Part shown: piece after piece, positions 8,787 through 16,110 of the stretch
How the letters are laid out: each line of letters starts with the position of its first letter
Position numbering within the stretch: position 1 is the stretch's first letter
Assembly: GCF_013364275.1 (NCBI RefSeq)
Contig: NZ_CP054932.1
Span: 7,564,001 to 7,628,000 of the forward strand
Origin: Actinomadura sp. NAK00032
GTDB lineage: Bacteria > Actinomycetota > Actinomycetes > Streptosporangiales > Streptosporangiaceae
Length of the DNA stretch: 64,000 nt
Direction of reading: 5' to 3'
Program-made: the position numbers and the translations under genes
Notes under the pieces: generated by a model
Seen by the model: the letters and a program-made list of their open reading frames with translations, nothing else
The model's database searches: none
What the model was told of the DNA's origin: nothing

Positions 8787-9125
8787 GATCTCCCAGTCCT
8801 TCGACGGTGGCTTGACGTGAACGTAATTCTGGTCGGGGCAAGGTCACCCCGCGGATCCCGATCAGCGGGACGCGGGTCTCAGCGGGGCCGTCCGGGGGCC
8901 GTCCGGCACGCGCTTCCACTCATCGGGACCGGTGCGCGCCGGCCGTCCGGGGGCTGCCTACGTTCGGCATCGACCGGCGCCGGGGACGGCACCGTACCGA
9001 CCCTGCTTATCGGACATTGCCGCTTATGGGGCATTGTTCGCGGACATGTTGTTGTTGAACCTGGACGTCGACGACGAGGGACGCTGACCGGGACCGTCCC
9101 GCCCACCGAGCCCCGAGGGGAACAG
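8787..9125. promoter_or_regulatory. divergent control region hsaD operon / hsaB with tandem direct repeat
   Basis: This 339-bp spacer must drive both the four-gene leftward operon and hsaB. It contains two near-identical 16-mers, GCTTATCGGACATTGC (9005-9020) and GCTTATGGGGCATTGT (9022-9037), at a 17-bp pitch; on the other strand they read CAATG..C..ATAAGC. This could be the operator of the IclR regulator encoded just beyond hsaB, whose own upstream region shares the nine bases CTTATGGGG on the opposite strand. The assignment is inference. Confidence 0.5.
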
Positions 9126-9725
9126 ATGCCTGCCGAGCCAGCGCTGACCGCAGAGACCGGCCGCACGCCCTCCGACGCCGCCGCGCCGGACCCGGCGGAG
9201 TTCCGGAAGGCCATGGCGGAGTTCGCCACCGGGGTCACCGTGATCACGGCCTGCGAGGGCGGCGAACCGGTCGGGTTCGCCTGCCAGTCGTTCGCGTCGG
9301 TGTCCCTGGAACCGCCGCTGATCCTGTTCTGCGCGGACAAGCGCGGCCGCTCCTGGCCGCGGATCCGCGCGGCGGGGCATTTCTGCGTCAACGTGCTCGG
9401 CGAGGAGCAGCGCGACCTGTGCGAGCGCTTCGGCTCCAGCCGGGGGGCCAAGTTCGAGGGGCTGGACTGCGGCATGTCCGCGTGGGGCGCGCCCGTGCTG
9501 CCGGACGTTCTGCTGGCCGTCCACGCCGTCGTCCACGACGTGCACGAGGCCGGCGACCACGAGGTCGTGATCGGGCGGGTGCTGCAGGTCGAGCGGCACG
9601 ACGTCCGGGACGGCGCGTGGCGGCGGCCGATGGTGTTCTTCCGCAGCCGGTTCGGCGTCGGCGAGCCGGACGCGCCGATCGCCCCGGATCCCTGGGGCCT
9701 CGGCGACCGGTGGGGCTGGGGCTGA
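9126..9725 (+). CDS. hsaB: HsaB-like flavin reductase
   Basis: A 199-residue flavin-reductase-domain protein (FMN-binding split barrel). The RKAMAEFATGVTVITA opening and the ACQSFASVSLEPPLILFC stretch are typical of the small reductases of two-component monooxygenases such as HsaB. It would supply reduced flavin to HsaA. It starts at an ATG with GAGGGG upstream and carries a Pro/Ala-rich N-terminal extension of about 20 residues before the conserved domain. It diverges from the hsaD operon and converges on the iclR gene across a hairpin. Confidence 0.87.
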   Translation: MPAEPALTAETGRTPSDAAAPDPAEFRKAMAEFATGVTVITACEGGEPVGFACQSFASVSLEPPLILFCADKRGRSWPRIRAAGHFCVNVLGEEQRDLCERFGSSRGAKFEGLDCGMSAWGAPVLPDVLLAVHAVVHDVHEAGDHEVVIGRVLQVERHDVRDGAWRRPMVFFRSRFGVGEPDAPIAPDPWGLGDRWGWG

Positions 9726-9742
9726 GCCCCGCCCGGAGCGGC

Positions 9743-9768
9743 GCGGCGCCGGGCCTCTCCGGCGCCGC
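9743..9768. terminator. bidirectional hairpin between hsaB and iclR
   Basis: A 10-bp perfect stem (9743-9752 with 9759-9768) and 6-nt loop abut the stop codon of the convergent IclR gene and lie 17 bp after the hsaB stop. Confidence 0.65.
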
Positions 9769-10716
9769 TCACATCCAGTCGCCGCGTCCGTCCACGGCGA
9801 GCAGCCGGTTCATCGTCTCCGGCGACCAGGTCGGCGCCTCGCTCGCGCGGCGGATCCCGCGCCGGCCGCGCGGCCGGTCGGCGCCGGGCGCCGAGCCGGG
9901 GAAGAGGATCTGGGCGGTCTCGCGGGCGGCGGTGACCACCAGCGGGGCGACGTTCTCCAGCGGCGTGCGGATGTCGCCGACCAGCGAGATGCCGGCGACC
10001 GGGCCCTCGGCGCTGCGGATCGCGGCCGCGACGCAGGCGATGCCGGGGAACGACTCGCCGCGCTCGAACGCCAGCCCGCGGCGCTGCCGGATGCGGTGCA
10101 GCTCCTGGTGCAGCGTGCCCAGCTCGCCGATCGTCCGGTTGGTGAACCGGGTGATGTCCGGGCCGAGCAGCGCGTCGACCTGCTCGGGCTCCAGCCAGGC
10201 CAGCATCGCCTTGCCGAGCGCGGTGCAGTGCGCCGGGGCGCGCCCGCCGACCCGCGACGGCACCGACGTGGCCAGCCGCCCGCCGAGCTTGTCCAGGTAG
10301 AAGACCTCGGCGCCGTCCAGCACGGCCAGGTGGGCGACGAGGCCGGTGGTGATCTGCAGCTCGTGCAGCAGCGGCGCCGCGGCCTCGCGGATCTTGCCGT
10401 GCCCGCCGTCCTGCCCGCCGAGGCCGAGGGCGCGCTGGCCGAGGCCGTAGCCGAACGAGTGGTGCGCGAGCCAGCGCTGCCGGACGAGCTGGTCCAGGAT
10501 GCGGTGCGCGGTCGAGCGCGGCAGCCGGGTGCGGCGCGCCACGTCCTCCAAGGTCAGCCGGGCGGTGGGCCCGTTGAACGCGTCCAGGATCAGCGTCATC
10601 CGCTCGATCATCGACGGCGGCGACTCCCGCCGCGCCCCGCCCATCTCCGGACCCGTCAACCCCTCCGCCGTCATGGCCTCCGGCGTCGCTGCCCCGCGAA
10701 TCATCGCCTCGGTCAT
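9769..10716 (-). CDS. IclR-family transcriptional regulator
   Basis: A 315-residue regulator: an N-terminal winged HTH (LTLEDVARRTRLPRSTAHRILDQLVRQRWL, given here only to mark the recognition helix region) and a C-terminal IclR effector domain with GKAMLAW and SFPGIACVAAAI. The ATG at 10716 is chosen because GGGAGGT lies just upstream; the open frame continues further without start-site support. Its place between the hsa/kst genes and the LLM/SnoaL pair makes it the likely local regulator of ring catabolism, instead of the TetR-type KstR known from mycobacteria. A disordered basic C-terminal tail follows the effector domain. Confidence 0.88.
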   Translation of the reverse strand: MTEAMIRGAATPEAMTAEGLTGPEMGGARRESPPSMIERMTLILDAFNGPTARLTLEDVARRTRLPRSTAHRILDQLVRQRWLAHHSFGYGLGQRALGLGGQDGGHGKIREAAAPLLHELQITTGLVAHLAVLDGAEVFYLDKLGGRLATSVPSRVGGRAPAHCTALGKAMLAWLEPEQVDALLGPDITRFTNRTIGELGTLHQELHRIRQRRGLAFERGESFPGIACVAAAIRSAEGPVAGISLVGDIRTPLENVAPLVVTAARETAQILFPGSAPGADRPRGRRGIRRASEAPTWSPETMNRLLAVDGRGDWM

Positions 10717-10894
10717 CGCACCTCCCAGAACATGACTGAAATGAATTCTTGTTACCTGGAATGTAGCAACCGCTTGTTGCCATGGGAAGACCCCCCATAA
10801 GACCAGGTCAGCGGAGTCCAGGATGTGGGATCCGCTGCCCGGGGCGCTGCGGGGCCCGTGATAGAACGTTTTCCTGCCGAGGAGGGGAGCAACG
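10717..10894. promoter_or_regulatory. divergent promoter region iclR / LLM gene with dyad
   Basis: This is a comparatively AT-rich spacer. It has a GCAAC-N5-GTTGC dyad (10766-10780) and, on the opposite strand, CTTATGGGG (10793-10801), which also occurs in the hsaB upstream repeat. Both are candidate autoregulatory IclR sites; which one is bound is unknown. Confidence 0.4.
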
Positions 10895-11770
10895 ATGCGT
10901 GTCGGTATCGTCACGCCGGTGGTGGCGCAGCCGCCGCCCGGCAACGCCGCATGGGAGCGGGACGCGGGAATCGAGGAGATCGCCCGGATCGCGGAGGCGG
11001 CCGACCGCCTCGGCTACCACCACGTCACCTGCAGCGAGCACGTCGCCGTCCCCGCCGAGGCGGCCGAGCAGCGCGGCGGCGTCTACTGGGACCCGCTCGC
11101 CACCTTCGGCTACCTCGCCGCCCGGACGTCGCGGATCCGGCTCGCCACGCAGGTCCTCGTGCTCGGCTACCACCACCCCCTGGCGATCGCCAAGCGCTAC
11201 GGGACGCTCGACCGGGTCAGCGGCGGCCGGCTCGTGCTCGGCCTCGGCGTCGGCAGCCTGGAGGAGGAGTTCGACCTGCTCGGCGCGCCCTTCGCCGGGC
11301 GCGGCGCCCGCGCCGACGACGCCCTCGCCGCGCTCCGCGCCGCCCTCGGGAAGCGCGTCCCCGAGCACCACGGCCCGCACTACGACTTCGAGGGCATGGT
11401 CGTGGAGCCGCACGCCGTCCAGGAGCGGCTCCCGCTGTGGATCGGCGGCCGGTCGGGGCGCTCCCTGCGCCGCGCGCTGACCGCCGACGGCTGGGTCCCG
11501 TTCGGGCTGCCACTGAAGACGCTCGCCGCGATGCTCGCCGACGCCGGCGTCCCGCCCGGGTTCGACGTGGTACTCGCCCCGTCCCGCCTGCTGGACCCGC
11601 TGGGCGACCCGGACGCCGCCGGGACCGCCCTGGCCCGGCTCCGCGAGGCGGGCGCGACCATCGCGGGCGTCAAGTTCGCGTCCACGTCCGCCGAGCACTA
11701 CTGCGAGCAGCTCGCCGCGCTGCGCGAGCTGTCCGGCGCCTACGGGCTGACCTTCGAGGAGAAGCTGTGA
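10895..11770 (+). CDS. LLM-class F420-dependent oxidoreductase
   Basis: A complete 291-residue luciferase-like TIM-barrel protein. The start ATG follows GAGGGGAG. The central SGGRLVLGLGVGSLEEEF motif and the LPLWIGGRS segment are the conserved flavin/F420-binding features of this class. It is homologous in type to the truncated gene at 1-568, so the island carries two. Its stop codon overlaps the GTG start of the SnoaL-like gene, which implies co-translation. Substrate unknown. Confidence 0.88.
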   Translation: MRVGIVTPVVAQPPPGNAAWERDAGIEEIARIAEAADRLGYHHVTCSEHVAVPAEAAEQRGGVYWDPLATFGYLAARTSRIRLATQVLVLGYHHPLAIAKRYGTLDRVSGGRLVLGLGVGSLEEEFDLLGAPFAGRGARADDALAALRAALGKRVPEHHGPHYDFEGMVVEPHAVQERLPLWIGGRSGRSLRRALTADGWVPFGLPLKTLAAMLADAGVPPGFDVVLAPSRLLDPLGDPDAAGTALARLREAGATIAGVKFASTSAEHYCEQLAALRELSGAYGLTFEEKL

Positions 11771-12279
11771 CCGTCGAGGACCGCCTTGCAGCACTTGAGG
11801 ACCGATCAGCCGCCCTGGAGGACCGCCTGCGCGCGCTGGAGGACGAGCGGGAGATCACCCGGCTGATCCTGTCCTACGGTCCGCTCGTCGACAGCGGCTG
11901 CGCCGCCGAGGTCGCCGGCCTGTGGGAGGAGGACGGCGTCTACGACGTGGACGAGATCCTCATGGAGGGGACGGGCGAGATCGAGGCGATGGTCCGGTCC
12001 GGCAACCACCAGCGCTGGATCTCCGGCGGCTGCGCCCACTTCGTCGGCCCGCCGCACGTCACCCTGGACGGCGACGAGGCCACCGCCGTCGGCTACACGC
12101 TCATGATCGTCAACCGGGACGGCTTCGTGCTGCGCCGCGCGACCGCCAACCACTGGCACCTGCGCCGCACCCCCCAGGGCTGGCGCGCCGTCAACCGCAC
12201 CAACCGCGTCCTGGACGGCCGCGAGGAGTCCCCCGACCTCCTCGCCTCCCACTTCCCCACCGCCACCCGCCACCGCTGA
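11767..12279 (+). CDS. SnoaL / NTF2-like small protein with N-terminal coiled coil
   Basis: A 170-residue protein. Residues 1-26 are a heptad-like repeat (LAALEDRSAALEDRLRALED), followed by an NTF2-like cone: REITRLILSYGPLVDSG, a strand with GGCAHFVGPPHVTLDGDEATA, and WRAVNRTNRVLDG. The fold includes ketosteroid isomerase-type enzymes and non-catalytic subunits. The GTG start overlaps the upstream LLM stop (GTGA). Whether it isomerises or dehydrates a ring intermediate or only partners the LLM protein is not decidable. Confidence 0.8.
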   Translation: MTVEDRLAALEDRSAALEDRLRALEDEREITRLILSYGPLVDSGCAAEVAGLWEEDGVYDVDEILMEGTGEIEAMVRSGNHQRWISGGCAHFVGPPHVTLDGDEATAVGYTLMIVNRDGFVLRRATANHWHLRRTPQGWRAVNRTNRVLDGREESPDLLASHFPTATRHR

Positions 12280-12311
12280 CGCGCCGGCGGGGGGCGGAGA
12301 CGGGTCAGCGG
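12273..12311. terminator. dyad across convergent stop codons
   Basis: CCGCTGAC (12273-12280) is inverted at 12304-12311, so both convergent stop codons lie in the arms. A 23-nt loop makes it a weak but plausible shared terminator. Confidence 0.4.
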
Positions 12312-13189
12312 CGGGGCGTGCCGCCGCCGAACCATTCGCCGGCGGTGCGGCCTCGCTCGGCGGCGTCCGCGGTGCCGGCGGGGTTGGCGGGGGCGCTCGC
12401 CTGGGGGCTCTGGCGGCGGGCCGCCAGGCGCTCCTGGAGCTGGGCCTCGACGCGCATCTCGTCCTCGCTGGGCGCCATCGCGATGATGATCAACAGGATG
12501 GTCGCGACCGCGCCGACGCCGCCGACGAGCGGGAGCAGGAAGTCCGTCGGCTCGACCCCGCCCCGGGGCGCGCCGTGCGCGTGCTCGTGCAGCTTGATGC
12601 GCATGGCGGCCATGCCCGTGTAATGCATGCCGGTCACCGCGACGCCCATGATCAGCGCCGCGCCGGCGGTCGGCAGCAGGCCGCGCACCTTGAGCGCGAA
12701 CCACAGCGCCGCGGTGGCCGCGACGAGGGCGATCACCACCGACAGCGCGACCAGGCCGGGCTGGTAGCCGATGTCGCCGCCCATCTTCATGGCCGTCATG
12801 CCGGTGTAGTGCATGCTCGCCACGCCGATGCCGGTGAGCACGCCGCCGGTGACGACCACCGGCGCGCCCTCCCCGGCGAAGCCGACGATGAACAGCCCGA
12901 CCGCGACGACCGCGATCGCGGTGGCGCAGCTCAGCAGGGTGAGCGGGACGTCGTAGCGGATCTCGGCGTCCGGGATGCTGAAGCCGAGCATCGCGATGAA
13001 GTGCATGACCCAGATCCCCGTGCCGCCGATGGCCAGCGCCGCGAGGCCGAGCCAGGACGCCCGGGAGCGGCCGGTGGTGGCCCGCGCCCGCGCCGTGCAC
13101 AGCAGCCCGAGCAGCGAGCCGACGAAGGACATGAGGTAGGCGGCCACCGGTGTGACGAGGCCGTAGGAGAAGTGGTGGACCTCGGTCAT
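12305..13189 (-). CDS. MHYT-domain integral membrane sensor
   Basis: The 294-residue protein has about seven hydrophobic segments, with three MHYT-type motifs (WVMHFIAM, SMHYTGM, GMHYTGM) at the outer ends of helices. In the family these bind metal, probably copper, and sense diatomic gases or redox state. There is no GGDEF/EAL or kinase output domain; a basic, disordered tail of about 60 residues follows the last helix, so it would need a partner to signal. The ATG at 13189 follows a GGGGGAA ribosome site. It is transcribed away from the tandem repeat. Confidence 0.85.
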   Translation of the reverse strand: MTEVHHFSYGLVTPVAAYLMSFVGSLLGLLCTARARATTGRSRASWLGLAALAIGGTGIWVMHFIAMLGFSIPDAEIRYDVPLTLLSCATAIAVVAVGLFIVGFAGEGAPVVVTGGVLTGIGVASMHYTGMTAMKMGGDIGYQPGLVALSVVIALVAATAALWFALKVRGLLPTAGAALIMGVAVTGMHYTGMAAMRIKLHEHAHGAPRGGVEPTDFLLPLVGGVGAVATILLIIIAMAPSEDEMRVEAQLQERLAARRQSPQASAPANPAGTADAAERGRTAGEWFGGGTPRR

Positions 13190-13315
13190 GGGTTCCCCCG
13201 GAACGTTCCAACGATGATCGTCGCATCATGGCACGCTGACCAGCACAGATCACACCTGTCCCCCCGAAAAACCGAGTGTGATTCTGGCCGATGTCGGACG
13301 GCCGGGGGCGCCGAA

Positions 13316-13571
13316 GTCAGGGAGTGACGGCGTCAGGGAGTGACGGCGTCAGGGAGTGACGGCGTCAGGGAGTGACGGCGTCAGGGAGTGACGGCGTCAG
13401 GGAGTGACGGCGTCAGGGAGTGACGGCGTCAGGGAGTGACGGCGTCAGGGAGTGACGGCGTCAGGGAGTGACGGCGTCAGGGAGTGACGGCGTCAGGGAG
13501 TGACGGCGTCAGGGAGTGACGGCGTCAGGGAGTGACGGCGTCAGGGAGTGACGGCGTCAGGGGGTGACGGC
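13316..13571. repeat. VNTR: sixteen tandem copies of a 16-bp unit
   Basis: The unit GTCAGGGAGTGACGGC begins at 13316 and recurs every 16 bp to 13571: fifteen identical copies and one variant (A to G at the eighth base) at 13556-13571. The variant copy contains the stop codon of the leftward mycothiol-enzyme gene, so the array grew from the last codons of that gene into its 3' region. Each unit contains the dyad CGTCA-N5-TGACG across the unit boundary, so the transcript can form a series of short hairpins. There are no spacers, which rules out CRISPR. Confidence 0.98.
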
Positions 13572-14354
13572 CATGACCGCCAGCAGCCGGGCGGCCAGGT
13601 CGCGGTCGCCCGAGACGGTCACGGAGGCGTCATCCGGGCCGCAGCGCCCGGCCGTCAGCCGGACGTAGCTCTCCCAGTCCATGGCCAGCCCGGCGGTGTG
13701 CGCGCCGGTGGACGACCAGGCACCGCGGCCGTCCGCGCCGACCTCGACGGCCACCTCGAAGTCGGGCGGGCCGGAGATCGCGAGCCCGACGGACTCGCCC
13801 GGCGCCGCCTTCGCGCGGCGCGCGACCAGGAACGGCAGCGCGGCGCTGAACAGGTCCCAGAAGCAGCGCGCCGCAGGGGCGTCCAGGTTGCCGGGGCGGC
13901 CGGTCGCGCGGCGGACGTCCTGCTCGTGCGTCCAGCAGTCCATGGCCCGGAACTGCATGAAGCGGGAGTACGGGCCCTCCTTGCCGTCCGGGCACATGAT
14001 CGCGCGGTCGGGGTCGATGGACGGGAGCTCGACCAGCCGGCGGTCGAGGGCGGCCGCCAGCTCCGCCGCGACGGCCGGGCCCGGGACCGGGCGCCGCGCG
14101 TGCACCTGCGCCTCCATGAACCGCCCGAAGTCGGTGCGGACGTGCGCGAACTCCGGCACCTCGATCTCGGGCGCGGGGTCGCCGAGGATGCTCAGCTCGA
14201 CGCCCGCCAGGTGGGCGAACTGGTCCTTGACCGTCCAGCCGGGGCATTCGGTGGGACGGTCCCAGTCGTCCGCGCCAAGCGTCGCGGCGAGCGCGAGGGA
14301 GGAGCGGATCGTCTGCTCGTAGGCGGCGGTGTTGGCGCGCATCGCGTCGTTCAT
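13557..14354 (-). CDS. maleylpyruvate isomerase family mycothiol-dependent enzyme (DinB-like)
   Basis: A 265-residue protein of the MDMPI/DinB_2 type. It has the N-terminal four-helix core with CPGWTVKDQFAHLAGVE, the His of which is part of the metal triad, and a second His-bearing motif MDCWTHEQDVRRATG. A C-terminal SCP2-like domain follows (VAVEVGADGRG ... VTVSGDRDLAARLLA). The family uses mycothiol, consistent with an actinomycete. The ATG at 14354 has GGAGG upstream. The gene's 3' end is the source of the 16-bp tandem array. Substrate unknown. Confidence 0.87.
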   Translation of the reverse strand: MNDAMRANTAAYEQTIRSSLALAATLGADDWDRPTECPGWTVKDQFAHLAGVELSILGDPAPEIEVPEFAHVRTDFGRFMEAQVHARRPVPGPAVAAELAAALDRRLVELPSIDPDRAIMCPDGKEGPYSRFMQFRAMDCWTHEQDVRRATGRPGNLDAPAARCFWDLFSAALPFLVARRAKAAPGESVGLAISGPPDFEVAVEVGADGRGAWSSTGAHTAGLAMDWESYVRLTAGRCGPDDASVTVSGDRDLAARLLAVMAVTP

Positions 14355-14551
14355 GTCAGCCCTCCGTCGGCCGCCCGGGCCCCGCGGGCCAGGCGTCGAA
14401 ACTGTTGAGATGATGATGACACAGCGGATGTTTATTCCCGCCGCGGCAGTGCATCCGGAAATCGGGTATTGCCTCCCGATCATTCCTAGGTGATCATGGG
14501 CGGGTGGCCGCGGCCGACCGGTGACCCAGATTCTGGGAAAGGACGCCTGTC
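14355..14551. promoter_or_regulatory. divergent promoter region upstream of the peptide operon
   Basis: This 197-bp spacer contains an ATCGGG/CCCGAT dyad (14461-14466 with 14475-14480) followed directly by GATCA-N7-TGATC (14479-14495) centred on CCTAGG. Both are candidate operators for the rightward operon starting at 14552. Confidence 0.4.
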
Positions 14552-15097
14552 GTGATATTCGCTTCAGCAGGGCTCGTACTGGTCGGGGTCGTCAGCGTGC
14601 TCAACCTGGCGATTCTCCTGATCATGCTCAGGCGCTGGCGGGAGCTGGCGGAGGCCGCCGGGACGCCCGCCGCCCGGGCCGCCGCCGGCGTCCGGATGAT
14701 CGACCGCGTCCCGGCCTTCTCCGCCCGCGCCGTGGACGGCACCCCGGTGACCGAGCGGACCCTGCTCGGCAGGGAGACCCTGGTCGGCTTCTTCTCGCTG
14801 ACCTGCAGGGCCTGCGCGGACTCGGTGCCGCTGTTCGCCGGGCACGCCGAGCGGCTGCGCGCGGACGGGGGCGTCTCGCTGGCGATCGTGCACGGGGACG
14901 GCGCGGCCGGCAGCGAGCTGGCCGCGGCGCTCGGCGAGGTGATGGACCTCGTCATCGCCGAGGACGCGAATGCGGAACTGTCGCGCCGGTACGGGGCGAA
15001 GAATTATCCGACCTATGCCTGGTACGGAGCCGATGGAATGGTGACATCGGCGGGCGCGGGCATCGCAGCCCTGCGTACTGAACTGGTCACTTCTTAG
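14552..15097 (+). CDS. MauD-like membrane-anchored thioredoxin-fold protein
   Basis: A 181-residue protein. One N-terminal membrane helix (about residues 5-26) is followed by a TlpA/redoxin domain with the redox pair Cys85-Arg-Ala-Cys88 and a cis-Pro-like NYPTY loop near residue 151. The layout matches MauD, which with MauE makes disulfides in the small subunit of methylamine dehydrogenase. Here the next gene is a six-cysteine peptide, so it is likely the peptide's oxidase or isomerase on the outer face of the membrane. The start is a GTG with GGAAAGGAC upstream. Confidence 0.8.
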   Translation: MIFASAGLVLVGVVSVLNLAILLIMLRRWRELAEAAGTPAARAAAGVRMIDRVPAFSARAVDGTPVTERTLLGRETLVGFFSLTCRACADSVPLFAGHAERLRADGGVSLAIVHGDGAAGSELAAALGEVMDLVIAEDANAELSRRYGAKNYPTYAWYGADGMVTSAGAGIAALRTELVTS

Positions 15098-15127
15098 CGC
15101 GCTGGAAAAAGCCGCTACCGAATACCC

Positions 15128-15178
15128 CACGGGCATGCTCCGCCGCGATCGACCCTTTCTCGGCGGTACCCGCCCGTG
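15128..15178 (+). promoter_or_regulatory. two-tier hairpin leader upstream of the six-Cys peptide
   Basis: CACGGGC (15128-15134) pairs with GCCCGTG (15172-15178) and CCGCCG (15140-15145) pairs with CGGCGG (15161-15166). They are separated by a symmetric 5x5 internal loop and capped by a 15-nt loop. It lies between the MauD-like stop and the strong AAGGAGGA ribosome site (15203-15210) of the peptide gene. It could stabilise the peptide mRNA or terminate an upstream transcript. Confidence 0.5.
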
Positions 15179-15213
15179 CGCGGAATCAGTCACCCCCACC
15201 ACAAGGAGGAACC

Positions 15214-15417
15214 ATGCTCCAGAGCGTGACCAGGCGCGTCACCCGTGCCATCGAGGTGATGCTCCCCACCACCACCGCCGACGCCGGCTGCCCGCCCGAC
15301 TCCTGGCAGCAGTACAAGACCATCGGCGGCGTCTGCTTCGTGCGCACCTGCTCGACCAACGGCGCCTGCAAGGTCTACTGCGGCCTCTGGGGCAGCACCA
15401 ACAAGAACAACTGCTGA
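15214..15417 (+). CDS. six-cysteine precursor peptide (candidate secreted modified peptide)
   Basis: A 67-residue ORF with the strongest ribosome site in the neighbourhood (AAGGAGGA, 4 nt before the ATG). Residues 1-24 are cysteine-free and amphipathic, ending in TTTADA. Residues 25-67 hold all six Cys (26, 41, 46, 52, 56 and the C-terminal residue 67), enough for three disulfides, and are Gly/Asn/Ser/Thr-rich. There is no hydrophobic signal core, but ADA before Gly25 looks like an AxA cleavage site, and an S26 peptidase and ABC exporter are encoded in the same operon. The CPP-x13-C start vaguely recalls methylamine dehydrogenase light chain, the known client of MauD/MauE. Family not recognised; activity unknown. 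Confidence 0.75.
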   Translation: MLQSVTRRVTRAIEVMLPTTTADAGCPPDSWQQYKTIGGVCFVRTCSTNGACKVYCGLWGSTNKNNC

Positions 15418-15424
15418 TGCCCGG

Positions 15425-15447
15425 CGGGCGGGCGTGACGCCCGCCCG
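15425..15447 (+). terminator. perfect GC hairpin after the six-Cys peptide gene (attenuator)
   Basis: A 10-bp perfect stem (15425-15434 with 15438-15447) with a TGA loop, 8 bp after the peptide stop codon. It would set high peptide expression relative to the processing genes that follow. Confidence 0.7.
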
Positions 15448-15542
15448 ACGCCGGGGCGCGGCGCCCTCCGACGGGGGCCGCCGCGCCCCGGTCCCGTTGC
15501 TTCCCCGTTGTTCTCCTTGCCCTGCCCTGTCCAGGAGCCTCC

Positions 15543-16085
15543 GTGCTTTTCGTTTCGCTCGCCTGCCGCCTCGCCCTGGCGGCGGTGATGACGCTGGCGG
15601 CGGTGGCCAAGCTCCGCGCGCCGGGCGCCTTCGCCGCCTCCCTGGAGGGTCTCGACTTCGTCCCCGCGCGGCTGCGCCGCCCGCTGGCCGTGCTCGTCCC
15701 GGCCGCCGAGCTGCTCATCGTGCTGCTGCTGGCGCTGCCCGCCACCGTCACCGCCGGCTTCCTCGCCGCCGCGCTGTTCTGCTGCGGCCTGACGGCCGTC
15801 CCGACCCTCGTCGTGGTGCGCGGGCAGAAGGTCGCGTGCGCCTGCTTCGGCACCTCCGAGGTGCCCATGGGCGGCGTGCACATCGTCCGCAACGCGGCAC
15901 TGCTGGCGGTGGCCTGCCTGGGCGCGGCCGTGGCGCTGACCCGCGGCGGAGGCGTCCCCGGCGAGCCGCCGGGGATCGCGCTGGCCGTGGTCGCGGCGGG
16001 CCTGCTCACCACATTGACCGTCTTCGTCGACGACATCGCCGCGCTCCTCCGGCCCCCGGTCGCCGCCGGGGACCGGGGCCGGTGA
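15543..16085 (+). CDS. MauE / DoxX-like integral membrane redox protein
   Basis: A 180-residue protein with four or five hydrophobic helices. After the helix pair it has a short loop with Cys99-Ala-Cys101-Phe-Gly, the CxCFG signature of MauE-type proteins, preceded by a vicinal Cys pair in a helix (FCCG, Cys80-Cys81). These would pass electrons between the thioredoxin-like partners and the membrane. The start is the GTG at 15543. It is flanked by two MauD-like proteins, an unusual duplication that suggests a dedicated disulfide relay for the peptide upstream. Confidence 0.82.
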   Translation: MLFVSLACRLALAAVMTLAAVAKLRAPGAFAASLEGLDFVPARLRRPLAVLVPAAELLIVLLLALPATVTAGFLAAALFCCGLTAVPTLVVVRGQKVACACFGTSEVPMGGVHIVRNAALLAVACLGAAVALTRGGGVPGEPPGIALAVVAAGLLTTLTVFVDDIAALLRPPVAAGDRGR

Positions 16086-16110
16086 GCCGCCGGAGCCGGA
16101 AAGGACATCC

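Noticed and set aside
13316..13571. Tandem 16-bp repeats as a CRISPR array
   Set aside because: The units are directly adjacent without spacers and there are no cas genes; it is a simple VNTR.
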